Of a stretch of 64,000 nt of DNA, positions 17,458 through 25,885 are shown piece by piece. The notes below the pieces were generated by a model. The model was given only the letters and a program-made list of their open reading frames with translations, searched no databases and was not told the DNA's origin. The translations under genes were made by a program, and so were the position numbers. The number at the start of each line of letters is the position of its first letter. Within the stretch, counting starts at the first letter, position 1. This stretch comes from Paenibacillus cymbidii. GTDB lineage: Bacteria > Bacillota > Bacilli > Paenibacillales > NBRC-103111. The stretch is from the NCBI RefSeq assembly GCF_004764705.1, contig NZ_SHLX01000006.1:1-64000 (forward strand), written 5' to 3'.

Positions 17458-17740
17458 ATTCGACTTTTCCGCTAAATCCGGAAACTTATAAATTCTATTG
17501 TGGTGAGAAAACTCTAATCGAGGCCTATCGAAGATGAGCGACCGCGTTTTAAGGTAAGTTTTATCGCCAATTAGAATTCGACTTTTCCGCTAAATCCGGA
17601 AACTTATAAATTCTAATGTGGTGAGAAAACTCTAATCGAGGCCTATCGAAGATGAGCGACCGCGTTTTAAGGTAAGTTTTATCGCCAATTAGAATTCGAC
17701 TTTTCCGCTAAATCCGGAAACTTATAAATTCTAATGTGGT
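17458..17740. repeat. Two and a half tandem copies of a 118-bp repeat with internal palindrome
   Basis: Units start at 17458, 17576 and 17694 (exact 118-bp period); the third stops after 47 bp at GTGGT. Copies are nearly identical (CTATTGTGG in the first, CTAATGTGG in the others). Each junction makes a long palindrome: ATTAGAATT and TTTCCG pair with CGGAAA and AATTCTAAT around CTAAATC. The first copy lacks the outer left arm. The array fills the gap between the importer operon start and a HAD gene remnant, and no coding sequence was seen in it. Confidence 0.85.
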
Positions 17741-17797
17741 AAAATACTAGGAGTTAAGGTTGGTTGGCGCTGCCAAATGAGCTATCACGGGAGAGGG

Positions 17798-18066
17798 ATG
17801 ACGATGTCCGTTCGTGCGGTTATGTTCGATTTGTATGAAACGTTGATCTCCGAATTTGCAGACGGCAAACGAATAGCCCCAAGCTCCGGCCGCGGCGGAC
17901 AGCCGCTCGGCATCAACGACGCCATGTTCAAACGCGAATGGAACGCCCGGGACTGCGCCCGCTGCACGCGTTCTGGTACAATACATACATCGCCAGTAAC
18001 TACCCCAAGCTGCACCGCCCTGCGCAGGTGCTCGAATTTGTGTAACCGCCCGCGGGCATTGCGCCA
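17798..18066 (+). pseudogene. HAD-family hydrolase remnant fused to an unrelated tail
   Basis: After a GGGAGAGGG site the frame from ATG 17798 (or 17804) encodes SVRAVMFDLYETLISEFADG, the N-terminal HAD nucleophile motif, up to about KREWNARD (17948). The cap and later HAD motifs are absent. From about 17958 a different frame reads LHAFWYNTYIASNYPKL and on to a stop near 18044, looking like the C-terminus of another, unidentified protein. The natural reading is a deletion joining two damaged genes beside the 118-bp repeats. Confidence 0.55.
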
Positions 18067-18099
18067 AACGGCACTATGATCGGAAAAGAGGCCCGTTCC

Positions 18100-18966
18100 A
18101 TGAACAATCGCATGCAACCGCATCCGTTTGACCATACTGTCCTGTACCGCTGCAACAGCGCCGGCAAAGCGCGCTGCGAGCCGGGCTGGAACTGGCAGCC
18201 GCGGCCGCTGGCCGATTTTGACATGTGGTATGTGGTGTCGGGCTCCGGACGCATGCGCATCGAAGGTCAATCGTTCGAGATCCATAAAGGCGTGTGCGTG
18301 CTGGTGCGTCCCGGCGACCAACCGGTTGCCGAACAGGATCCGGACGATCGGCTGACGGTGATCTATATCCACTTCTCCATTCATGACGCGCAAAGCGGCG
18401 AATCGTTCGTTCCCGGACAGCTGCCCGATCGCCGCACGCTTGTGCCCGATACGTTTGCGTTCGAAACGATGCTGGACGGCGCGCTCGATAGCAACCATGC
18501 CGGAAAATTATGGGCGGCGCAGGAATTCGATTGCCGGCTGAAGCTGCTGCTGATGCAGCTGTACCGGCTGCAGAACGAAAGCCGGGAAACGCAAGCGCAT
18601 TCGCCGAAGCAGCGCCAGCTGATCGGGCGCGTCATGTCGCGCATCCGCGAGGAAGGCGGCCGCCGGATGGCGCTGGACGAGCTGGCCGCGGCGGTCGGAC
18701 TGGCCCCGTCTTATTTGAGCGTGCTATTCAAAAAAGTAACCGGCCAACCGCTCAAAACCTACATCACCCAAGTGCGTTTGGAGCGGGCGATGCATCTGCT
18801 GACCGAAACGGCGATGAACGTTTCGCAAGTGTCGGATGCGCTTGAATACGCCAACGTGACGCTGTTCAGCAAACAGTTCAAGGAGCACTTCGGCCAGCCG
18901 CCGTCGCATTTCCATCTTAAGGCGATGGCCGCCCGGCCGCATGTCGGCGGCGGGCCGAAACGATAG
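18100..18966 (+). CDS. AraC-family transcriptional regulator
   Basis: A 288-aa protein. The N-terminal cupin half has DMWYVVSGSGRMRIEG and a VLVRPGDQ strand; the C-terminal double HTH (about residues 190-275) has MALDELAAAVGLAPSYLSVL and a second helix pair ending LEYANVTLFSKQFKEHFG. ATG 18100 is preferred to the in-frame ATG 18076 because AAAAGAGG stands 8 nt before it. The dioxygenase-like gene starts 121 bp downstream on the same strand and is the likely target (inference). Confidence 0.85.
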   Translation: MNNRMQPHPFDHTVLYRCNSAGKARCEPGWNWQPRPLADFDMWYVVSGSGRMRIEGQSFEIHKGVCVLVRPGDQPVAEQDPDDRLTVIYIHFSIHDAQSGESFVPGQLPDRRTLVPDTFAFETMLDGALDSNHAGKLWAAQEFDCRLKLLLMQLYRLQNESRETQAHSPKQRQLIGRVMSRIREEGGRRMALDELAAAVGLAPSYLSVLFKKVTGQPLKTYITQVRLERAMHLLTETAMNVSQVSDALEYANVTLFSKQFKEHFGQPPSHFHLKAMAARPHVGGGPKR

Positions 18967-19087
18967 CTTCGCGCCGCTTTTATCGGGATAAGTATAAACA
19001 ATCGCCGGATGGCTTCATTCCTCGCCGCGGGAACGGCATGCTACGATTAACATGCAAGCAAACGAGTTCCTGCCGGAGGGGTTGGCT

Positions 19088-19951
19088 ATGAAGGAAAGAA
19101 AATATTACTACGCATACGAAGGCGACGAAGCGCAGTCCGCGCGCACCATCGCCGATACGCTGTACAAGTACGACAACGTTGCGGTCCCGCAGATTGCGAC
19201 CTTGCAGGATATTACGGACGCCCATGTGAGGCAGTTTATGCAGGAAGGTTATCTGGTCGTCGACAATGCGATCAGCCCGCAAGAGATTGAATCGTCGACG
19301 GAGGCGCTGATGGACATTTTGTTCGGACGCGTGACCGGTCCGCGCGTGCAGTTCGTCAAGCCGTCCAGCGAACTGCATTCCAACGAAGAACGCGAGCTGG
19401 CCGTACGCAAAATATCCGAATACATCGACCATGAGCCGAGACTTTACAACGTTGCGCATCAGCAAGGGATTTTGGACGCCATGGCCAAGCTTAGCGGCGA
19501 ACCGGTCGTCGTGGCTCAAGACCAGGCGATTCTGAAGCCGCCGACCGGCGGCGCCGAGAAGCCGTGGCACCAGGATATGGCCTACGGCAATCTTGCCTAC
19601 GACAGGCAGGTCATCGGCATCTGGATCGCGCTCGATCCGGCCGAGCTGGACAACGGCTGCATGCACGTGATCCCGGGCTCGCACCGCGAGGGCGGCGTGC
19701 CGCACTTCGTCGTCCGCGACTGGCAGTTGTGCGATACGAGCGTGTCCGTGCAGCGCGACGTCGCCGTGCCGCTGAAGCCGGGCGGGGCGCTTATCTTCTC
19801 CGGGCTGCTGCATCACGGGACACCGCCGAACTTCTCGAACAAACGCCGCCGCGCGCTGCAGTTCCACTACGCGCCGGCATCGGCGAAGAAGCTGTCGCCG
19901 CAGGAATACAAGCGCATGTTCACCAACGAGATGACAGGCGCGGAGTGCTGA
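19088..19951 (+). CDS. Phytanoyl-CoA dioxygenase (PhyH) family protein
   Basis: A 287-aa protein of the non-haem Fe(II)/2-oxoglutarate oxygenase fold. The HxD iron motif is in KPWHQDMAYG (His161, Asp163), followed by ALDPAELDNGCMHVIPGSHR typical of PhyH proteins; the distal His is in GLLHHGTPP and an Arg of NKRRRALQFHY would bind 2-oxoglutarate. ATG 19088 follows GGAGGGG. Bacterial PhyH-like enzymes hydroxylate diverse substrates, so the reaction is unknown. It pairs with the AraC gene upstream and is followed by a clear terminator. Confidence 0.85.
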   Translation: MKERKYYYAYEGDEAQSARTIADTLYKYDNVAVPQIATLQDITDAHVRQFMQEGYLVVDNAISPQEIESSTEALMDILFGRVTGPRVQFVKPSSELHSNEERELAVRKISEYIDHEPRLYNVAHQQGILDAMAKLSGEPVVVAQDQAILKPPTGGAEKPWHQDMAYGNLAYDRQVIGIWIALDPAELDNGCMHVIPGSHREGGVPHFVVRDWQLCDTSVSVQRDVAVPLKPGGALIFSGLLHHGTPPNFSNKRRRALQFHYAPASAKKLSPQEYKRMFTNEMTGAEC

Positions 19952-19975
19952 TTGGATTTGCGAAGGAAGGAAAGA

Positions 19976-20004
19976 AGCCCGCATGCGAATGCGGGCTTTT
20001 TTTT
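19976..20004 (+). terminator. Rho-independent terminator after the PhyH gene
   Basis: GCCCGCAT GCGA ATGCGGGC with eight T residues directly after the stem, about 25 bp past the stop codon. Confidence 0.9.
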
Positions 20005-20036
20005 GATAAAGCCGGCGGTTATGACTGCTCGGCAAC

Positions 20037-20395
20037 CAAAATAGCCCATGAAAAATGGCCTATTCGCCCCATCTCGGGCGGCTTGTCGGAAATAGCCAGT
20101 GGAATCACTGGTTATTTGCCTGCGATCGCCTTCAAATCGGCACTTCCAGCGAAATAGCCAGTGAAATCACTGGCTATTTCGTATGGACGGCCCGTTTTTG
20201 GCGAAATAGGCAAGAAAATAGGGCCTATTTTACATGGGGCTAGTTGGCGGACGAGGGGATGGCGCGTTTGAAACAAAATGCCTGCTCCGTGACAGGCGAC
20301 TCTTCTTCACAAGGCCGGCTTCTCTTGCATCGGGCGCGGCCCCACTGGCGGCATGGCAGCTGCCGGCCAAGCCAGATTGCCATGCGGCATTGCAC
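20037..20395. repeat. Four-hairpin module, copy C, long form with conserved tail
   Basis: Hairpins start with AAATAG at 20039, 20090, 20152 and 20204 (51, 62, 52). H4 reads AAATAGGC ... GCCTATTT. About 160 bp further (to about 20395) also matches copy F at 48.6-48.95 kb in inverted orientation, with shared blocks such as TTGGCGGA, GCCTGCTCC/GTCTGCTCC, TCACAAGGCC and CTTGCATCGG. No supported gene lies here. Confidence 0.85.
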
Positions 20396-20492
20396 CTGCC
20401 CCGTTGGCACACCTAACTATGCGTTTGGCTGGCAGCTGTATGTAAGTACGAAACAAACGAACCGCATCTTGTAAAAGTATTCCAACACCTCT

Positions 20493-20693
20493 TTCGAGCA
20501 GAAACGGCTTGAAACACGGATCGAGGTAGCCAAAGAGCTGCTGCGCTCAAGCGACCTTACCATCCAGCAAACAGCTGAAGAGGTCGGCTATGCCGACAAG
20601 AAAACATTCTGCACCTTGTTCGCCAAAAGGACGGGACTAACTCCGACACAATTCAGAGCCATGCAGCAGTCGCAGGTAATCTCCACGCCATAA
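20493..20693 (+). pseudogene. AraC-family regulator remnant (last HTH only)
   Basis: The frame from 20493 to the TAA at 20691-20693 encodes RIEVAKELLRSSDLTIQQTA, then EEVGYADKKTFCTLFAKRTG and LTPTQFRAM: the second HTH of an AraC regulator. No start codon, first HTH or sensing domain precedes it. A KVFQHLF-like piece in another frame just upstream suggests decay by frameshift. It follows the tail of repeat copy C. Confidence 0.65.
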
Positions 20694-20956
20694 TTGTATC
20701 TGACCTATTTGCGACCGAATAGGACAGATCGGGACATCTTTAGCGCAACCATGTCCGGCAAGATGCACATTTGACCGAGCGAATATGCGAAAGAACGGCA
20801 CATCGCTGCCCATAACACCAACGCCGCTGGCACCTCTTTTCCCTTCTGACTCCTCATCTTTCCTGGGTTTTTTAGAAACAATGAACCGGCTTATCGTCCC
20901 CAAGAAAATTCTATTTACTACTATAAATAGTATGAAATGTGCAGTAAAATTTTGAA
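20694..20956. other. Intergenic stretch without recognisable gene
   Basis: About 260 bp between the AraC remnant and the promoter of the DegT-type gene. It contains AT-rich DNA (TTTACTACTATAAATAGTATG near 20918-20936) and no open frame with a ribosome binding site; nothing further is supported. Confidence 0.5.
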
Positions 20957-20985
20957 TTGTCATGGCTCGGGAAAATCGTTACAAT
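20957..20985 (+). promoter_or_regulatory. Sigma-A promoter of the aminotransferase/SGNH hydrolase pair
   Basis: TTGTCA (20957-20962) and TACAAT (20980-20985) with an ideal 17-bp spacer, 42 bp before the start codon of the DegT-type gene. Confidence 0.7.
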
Positions 20986-21027
20986 GGGTGGGAATTCCTA
21001 CTATCTACCATGAAATGAGGTTGTACG

Positions 21028-22308
21028 ATGAAAAAGCCGGCTATCGAAGGCGGCACTCCCGCCCGCAACAAACCGTTGCCTCCCAACTACCCTGGCGCGG
21101 TGGTCATGGGCCAGGAGGAGGCCGAATTCGCATCCAAGGTCATTCTGGCGCAGTCTCCATTCCGATATTATTCACCCGACCCGCAATCGGCAGTCGATAA
21201 ACTGGAGAACGCCATCTCCGCCAAGATGAACATCCCTTACGCTCTTGGCGTAACGTCCGGAACAGCCTCCTTGATCGTAGCCATGAAAGCGCTCGGCATC
21301 GGTTATGGCGATAAGGTTATTGTGCCGGCCAATACATTCCTCGCTACCCCGGGAGCCGTCGTCTGCTGCAATGCCGTGCCCGTATTCTGCGATATCGACG
21401 AAAGTCTCAACCTTGACCCGGCTGCGCTGGAGCAAGTGTACGACGAAGATGTGAAGGCGATCATCGTAGTGCCCATTCTCGGCAATCCGGTCGATATGGA
21501 CCCTGTCCTGGCTTTTGCTCGGAGCAAGAACATAGCGGTCATCGAAGATATGGCCCAATCGTGCGGTGTCACGTACAAGGGGCAATATGGCGGTACGATC
21601 GGAAATATCGGCGCGTTCAGCTTCCAGATGAACAAGATCATTACCGGCGGTGAAGGCGGCGCCGTCGTTACACGGGATCTTGACTTGTTCGAGCGTGCCA
21701 TACGTTATCATGACCAAGGCATTGTCCGCCATCGGGATCGTTACGGTATCGATTCTCCCGATGAAGAGTTCGCATTCGTAGGGCAAAACTATCGAATGAG
21801 CGACATCACAGGCGCGGTTCTGTTCGAGCAATTCAACAAGCTTGATGAGATTGTCGCCTCTATGCGCCGAAGCCATGCAATTATCAAACAAGCGTTATCC
21901 GTCCAGTTTCCTGAGCTGCAATTTCGCAATTGTCCCGACCCGGACGATGGCCAAATCGGTTCTAATCTGGGCTTCCTATTCCCATCGGCTGAAGCGGCCA
22001 ATAAGTTCAATCAAGCGATGCATGCCGAAAATATCGGCACTCACGCCTTGTATGCAGGCAAACCTGCCTATCGGACAGCAGCCATTTTCAATCAAAGGAC
22101 AGCGGATAAAGACAATTTCCCGTTCAATTACCCTTTCAAAAATCCGGTTATATACACGGAAGATCTATGCCCTCGTGCCATTGACCTGCTGCCCAGAGCG
22201 GCGTTCCTGCCAATTGCCCCGACGTTAACCGAGCAGGACGTAGAAGAAATAATCGAAGGAGCAACGAAGGTCCTGCATTCCCTAAGAGAACAGGCAAGAG
22301 TGTTGTAA
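21028..22308 (+). CDS. DegT/DnrJ/EryC1/StrS-family PLP aminotransferase
   Basis: A 426-aa fold-type I PLP enzyme of the sugar aminotransferase family. It shows GVTSGTASLIVAMKALGIG (phosphate site), VIVPANTFLATPGAV, EDMAQSCG (PLP ring Asp) and SFQMNKIITGGEGG with the Schiff-base Lys. Family members aminate keto-sugars or, when altered, act as dehydratases; the lysine is present, so aminotransfer is likely. Substrate unknown. TGAGG lies before ATG 21028. The SGNH hydrolase follows by 51 bp, probably in one transcript. Confidence 0.85.
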   Translation: MKKPAIEGGTPARNKPLPPNYPGAVVMGQEEAEFASKVILAQSPFRYYSPDPQSAVDKLENAISAKMNIPYALGVTSGTASLIVAMKALGIGYGDKVIVPANTFLATPGAVVCCNAVPVFCDIDESLNLDPAALEQVYDEDVKAIIVVPILGNPVDMDPVLAFARSKNIAVIEDMAQSCGVTYKGQYGGTIGNIGAFSFQMNKIITGGEGGAVVTRDLDLFERAIRYHDQGIVRHRDRYGIDSPDEEFAFVGQNYRMSDITGAVLFEQFNKLDEIVASMRRSHAIIKQALSVQFPELQFRNCPDPDDGQIGSNLGFLFPSAEAANKFNQAMHAENIGTHALYAGKPAYRTAAIFNQRTADKDNFPFNYPFKNPVIYTEDLCPRAIDLLPRAAFLPIAPTLTEQDVEEIIEGATKVLHSLREQARVL

Positions 22309-22359
22309 GAGGAAGATTAACACCGCGTGTATGATGCGACGAGGAGAGGGAAAACGAAG

Positions 22360-23379
22360 ATGAGCAATCAAACGCCATTTTGGAAAAATCGCGACTATTA
22401 CCGCAACCTGCTGCGCCTGGAGGAAACCGCCGAAGGCGTAAGACCCGTCCGGTTCACGCAACAGCAGCTCGATCATTTCGCAATCGGCGAAGTGTACCGC
22501 GTGCGCTCCCTGTGCCCGGCCGGCGTCAGCATCGCGCTTATGACGAATGCCGAATGGCTCGAGCTGGAGCTGAAAGTCGACGGCACCGTGCGCACTCATC
22601 TGCATGCGATGGCTACCGTCAACGACCGCTGGACCAGTCTGATCGGATGCGATCCGCTCGGCGAGCTGCCCCGCAGCGTTACGCTTCGGTTTCAGCTGCA
22701 GCCGCGCATGCCCGAAGGGAGCAGTGGCGTGGCGTGCAAGGTGGAAGTGTTTTTGCCGCAGTACGCCTGGCTGACCGTAACCGACGTCCGGCTGACTCCG
22801 GGCGCATCCGTCGCTCCGGCGGAGGACCGGCCGAGCTTGCGCTTGTTGTGCCTCGGCGATTCGATCACGCAAGGCGCCGATTCGCGCAATCCGGCCGGCA
22901 CGTACCCGGTCAGGCTCGCGCGGCTGCTGAACGCCGAATTGCTGAACCAGGGCGTCGGCGGCCACGATTTTGACCCGGACAGCTTCGATCCCGAGCTTCC
23001 GTATGAGCCGGACTTGATCACAATCGCTTACGGCATTAACGATTGGGCCAAAGATAAAACGGCCGCAACCATCGCCGCCAATGCAACACGGCTGCTCGAG
23101 CGGCTGACGGCGCGTTATTCCGGGGTGCCCGTGCTGCTTGCTACGCCGATCTGGTATTCCAAATCGGGCGACATCAAAGCTTCGGGTACGGTCGCCGACG
23201 TCCGTACCGCCATAGCAGACGCGGTCGGCGGATTCGCGCAGGTTCGCGTCGTGGACGGCCTCGAACTGGTGCCGCCGTTCGAATATTTGTATGCCGATGG
23301 CCTGCATCCGACCGACGAAGGCTTCGGCCACTACGCCGCCGGGTTGTACAAGCACGCGCTGCACGCTTTGGGGCGGTAA
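22360..23379 (+). CDS. SGNH/GDSL-family hydrolase
   Basis: A 339-aa protein: an N-terminal beta-sandwich of about 150 residues, then an SGNH esterase domain with LCLGDSITQG (block I, nucleophile Ser), NQGVGG (block II), YGINDW (block III) and DGLHPT (block V, Asp and His). No signal peptide, so cytoplasmic. ATG 22360 is preferred to an upstream in-frame ATG because GAGGAGAGG lies 10 nt before it. Deacetylation of a sugar ester is plausible but unproven. Confidence 0.85.
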   Translation: MSNQTPFWKNRDYYRNLLRLEETAEGVRPVRFTQQQLDHFAIGEVYRVRSLCPAGVSIALMTNAEWLELELKVDGTVRTHLHAMATVNDRWTSLIGCDPLGELPRSVTLRFQLQPRMPEGSSGVACKVEVFLPQYAWLTVTDVRLTPGASVAPAEDRPSLRLLCLGDSITQGADSRNPAGTYPVRLARLLNAELLNQGVGGHDFDPDSFDPELPYEPDLITIAYGINDWAKDKTAATIAANATRLLERLTARYSGVPVLLATPIWYSKSGDIKASGTVADVRTAIADAVGGFAQVRVVDGLELVPPFEYLYADGLHPTDEGFGHYAAGLYKHALHALGR

Positions 23380-23502
23380 CGCCGCAGCTTGACCGGCGCG
23401 GTTTGCATCCGGCCGCTGCTCCGGCGCCGGCTGGGGCTGCGGCTGGCGGACCGATGCCGCTTATGGTAAAATTTCTTACCACAAGCACAGGAGGATTCGA
23501 GC

Positions 23503-23874
23503 ATGGACATTCGTATCGACCAGCAAGGCAATTCCAAAGCCGCTCTCATCGATAGCAGCGGCATCGTCGTCGACAGCGCGCAAGACGCGCTCGATTTGAT
23601 GGCGACGATCCAGTACGAGCACGACTGCCGCAAAATCGTGCTTCGCCAATCGCAGCTGACGGAACGTTTTTTTGAGCTGAGCAGCGGCGTGGCCGGCGAT
23701 ATTTTGCAGAAGTACGTCAATTATCACGTGAAGCTGGCCATTGTTGGCGAGTTTGACCGCTACACCAGCAAAAGCTTGCGCGATTTCATTTACGAATGCA
23801 ATCAAGGCAAACAAGTATGCTTCGTCCCGGACGAGCGGACGGCGCTGGAGCGGTTGCACGCCTGGACGCTGTAA
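23503..23874 (+). CDS. DUF4180 domain protein
   Basis: A 123-aa protein with the DUF4180 layout: a short N-terminal strand pair, DSAQDALDLMATIQYEHDC, then FFELSSGVAGDILQKYVNY, LAIVGEF and SLRDFIYECNQG. AGGAGG precedes the ATG by 8 nt. It looks monocistronic, about 120 bp from the SGNH gene and convergent with the ankyrin genes. The function of the family is unknown to me. Confidence 0.75.
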   Translation: MDIRIDQQGNSKAALIDSSGIVVDSAQDALDLMATIQYEHDCRKIVLRQSQLTERFFELSSGVAGDILQKYVNYHVKLAIVGEFDRYTSKSLRDFIYECNQGKQVCFVPDERTALERLHAWTL

Positions 23875-23881
23875 GGCGCGA

Positions 23882-24274
23882 TCAACCTGCGATCGCTTCG
23901 AGGTACCGAACCACTTCCCCGGCTGCATCGCCGCCGGCCTTGGCGTGCGCCATCAGCGGAAAGCCGTGCGGCCCCGGAGCATGCAGCGCTTGCGGGTCGT
24001 CTTCGAGAATGGCGCGCACAATCGCCAGCTTGCCCAGCATGGCCGCCGCAAACAGGTCGATTCGCGCCCCTTGCCCCAGCAAATATTCGGCAATCCCGCG
24101 CTGCCCGGTATGGGCGGCCGCCCCCAGTGCCGTTTCCCAGTCGCCGCCGCCCCAATCCCATGCCGCATTCAGCAAGCCAGGGTATTGTTCCAGCAGCTCT
24201 TTCACACGATTCAAATCTCCATGGGCATTGGCGACGAACTCTTTTACCGTTTCGGGCGTGTGCGTTTCGGACAT
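23882..24274 (-). CDS. Small ankyrin-repeat protein
   Basis: A 130-aa protein with about three degenerate ankyrin repeats (GDLNRVKELLEQYPGLLN, TALGAAAHTGQRGIAEYLL, GKLAIVRAILEDDP). No signal peptide or enzymatic domain. It lies 21 bp after the larger ankyrin gene on the same strand, so the two form an operon. Partner proteins are unknown. Confidence 0.75.
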   Translation of the reverse strand: MSETHTPETVKEFVANAHGDLNRVKELLEQYPGLLNAAWDWGGGDWETALGAAAHTGQRGIAEYLLGQGARIDLFAAAMLGKLAIVRAILEDDPQALHAPGPHGFPLMAHAKAGGDAAGEVVRYLEAIAG

Positions 24275-24295
24275 TGACCGTCGTCCCTTCTTCGA

Positions 24296-25165
24296 TTATT
24301 TGGCGTCAGCTTCGAGCTGGGCCGCCAACGCTTCGTTGCCTTTGCGCCGCGCGTATTCGGCGGGCGCGAGCCCGTCCGCGTTGCGGATGCCGGCGTCGGC
24401 TCCGCTCTCCAGGAGCAGCCGGGCGATTTCGCCCCGGTTGAAATGCGCCGCCACGTGCAGCGGCGTAAATCCTTTTCGCCACGTTCCTTCGCATAACGCG
24501 TTCGCGTCAGCTCCATGCCGCAGCAGCAGCTGCGCCACGTGCAGATGATTGCCCGCGATCGCGGCATGCAGCGGCGTATTGTCGAGATTGCCGTCCCGAC
24601 CCTTCCGATTCGGATCGGCTCCGTTCCCCAGCAGGAAGAGCGCCGCCTCCTCGTGGCCAAAATGGGCCGCCAACCCAAGCGGCGTAAACCCGTCATAGCT
24701 GTAGCTGTTGACGAGGTCCGGCGATTCGGAAATGAGCTCGCGAATGCGCGCCGTGCTGCCGACCGTCGCCGCTTCGTACAAGTTCAGCTCCGCCCCTTTT
24801 TGCAGCAGCAGGTCTTTGATTTCGTTCGCGCGGGTGTAGGCGGCAAGCAGGACGGCGGTTTGACCGTCTTCGGCGGCGGCGTTTTTCAGCTTGTCGTCGA
24901 AGGCGAGCAGGCGCTCCACTTTGGAGAGGTCGCGCTGCTTGACGGCGTCCAGCATTTCGTTCTTCAGGAGCCGGACGGACTCCTCGAGCGCTTTCGCCTT
25001 GCGAAGCAGCTCCTCCGAGGCTTGCACGCCGAATCCGACGAACTGCGACGCGGCTTCGGAACGGCTCTGCGCCAGGCCGGCGTTCACCAGCAAGTCGACC
25101 GCGGCCAGGTTCGTTTCGTCAAGCCGGACGGATATGACGACGCTTCGGGTTGATTTTTTGCTCAT
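24296..25165 (-). CDS. Ankyrin-repeat protein with N-terminal ribbon-helix-helix-like segment
   Basis: A 289-aa protein. Residues 6-45 (SVVISVRLDETNLAAVDLLV followed by AGLAQSRSEAASQFVGFG) have the strand-helix-helix pattern and SRSEA turn of ribbon-helix-helix DNA-binding proteins. About residues 70-285 hold six ankyrin repeats (TPLHAAIAGNHLHVAQLLLR, TPLHVAAHFNRGEIARLLLE and others). ATG 25165 is chosen because AAGGTG sits 9 nt upstream; the GTG at 25177 is part of that site. A perfect palindrome lies just upstream, suggesting an autoregulator whose ankyrins bind a protein partner (inference). Confidence 0.7.
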   Translation of the reverse strand: MSKKSTRSVVISVRLDETNLAAVDLLVNAGLAQSRSEAASQFVGFGVQASEELLRKAKALEESVRLLKNEMLDAVKQRDLSKVERLLAFDDKLKNAAAEDGQTAVLLAAYTRANEIKDLLLQKGAELNLYEAATVGSTARIRELISESPDLVNSYSYDGFTPLGLAAHFGHEEAALFLLGNGADPNRKGRDGNLDNTPLHAAIAGNHLHVAQLLLRHGADANALCEGTWRKGFTPLHVAAHFNRGEIARLLLESGADAGIRNADGLAPAEYARRKGNEALAAQLEADAK

Positions 25166-25185
25166 GAGTTCGGGCACCTTGTTTG

Positions 25186-25237
25186 TTGTAATAGTTATTA
25201 CAATGTGAACTTATCATTGAAATGAGGAAGTTGTCAA
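25186..25237 (-). promoter_or_regulatory. Promoter and perfect palindromic operator of the ankyrin operon
   Basis: TTGTAATAGTTATTACAA (25186-25203) is a perfect 8-bp inverted repeat with a 2-bp spacer. Just upstream on the minus strand are TTGACA (25232-25237) and, 18 bp on, TAAGTT (25208-25213). The palindrome would cover the transcription start, a good place for self-repression by a ribbon-helix-helix protein. Confidence 0.6.
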
Positions 25238-25328
25238 TCGAGGGGAATATATCTTTCATCAAGGTTTTGCTAAAATAGGATTATTCAGCGGGAAAACTAG
25301 TGAATTCCGATGACGGGGGGCCTTTTGG

Positions 25329-25790
25329 GTGGACATACGAGTGGATGATTTGACCGACGCGCAAGTGATTGCGCTCATTGACGAGCATCGTCGCGGCATG
25401 TTTGCATCGTCGCCGCCGGAGAGCGTGCATTCGCTGGATTTGAGCGGCTTGAAGCAAGCGGACGTGACCTTATGGAGCGCCTGGGAAAATGGCGAGCTGC
25501 TGGGCATCGGAGCGCTTAAAGAGCTGGATGCCGCCCACGGCGAGATCAAATCGATGCGCACCTCGTCCGCGCATTTGCGCCGCGGGGCCGGCAGGCAGCT
25601 GCTGGCGCACATCATCGCCGCGGCGAAGGAGCGAGGCTACCGCCGGCTCAGCCTGGAGACGGGCTCGGAGCAGTTGCCGGCTTTTGCGCCCGCGCGGCAA
25701 TTGTATGAACGCTTCGGGTTCGCTTACTGCGGCCCGTTTGCGCAGTATGCCCCCGATCCGTACAGCAGCTTCATGACCTTGGAGCTGTAA
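25329..25790 (+). CDS. GNAT-family N-acetyltransferase
   Basis: A 153-aa acetyltransferase. The acetyl-CoA motif A appears as SMRTSSAHLRRGAGRQLLAH (about residues 77-96), followed by SLETGSE and LYERFGFAYCGPF, typical of small YjdJ/PhnO-like GNATs. The start is GTG at 25329 after a G-rich site. Substrate unknown. It is convergent with the AAA ATPase gene across the 50-bp repeat array. Confidence 0.85.
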   Translation: MDIRVDDLTDAQVIALIDEHRRGMFASSPPESVHSLDLSGLKQADVTLWSAWENGELLGIGALKELDAAHGEIKSMRTSSAHLRRGAGRQLLAHIIAAAKERGYRRLSLETGSEQLPAFAPARQLYERFGFAYCGPFAQYAPDPYSSFMTLEL

Positions 25791-25885
25791 AGTGCCCGTT
25801 GCAATCGGTCGGCCTTGCAAGCGGCGGCTGGAGGGGCTGGGCTTGAGCAATAGTAGCTGTCCGCCCACTACCTCCCGAGGCGCTT

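Noticed and set aside
20244..20474. A possible conserved small protein in the tails of module copies C (plus) and F (minus, about 48493-48729), both starting TTG GCG GA and sharing KQ-x-x-CS and SQG residues.
   Set aside because: Differences between the copies fall at all three codon positions, small indels shift the frame and restore it, and no ribosome binding site precedes either start. The similarity is that of non-coding repeat DNA.
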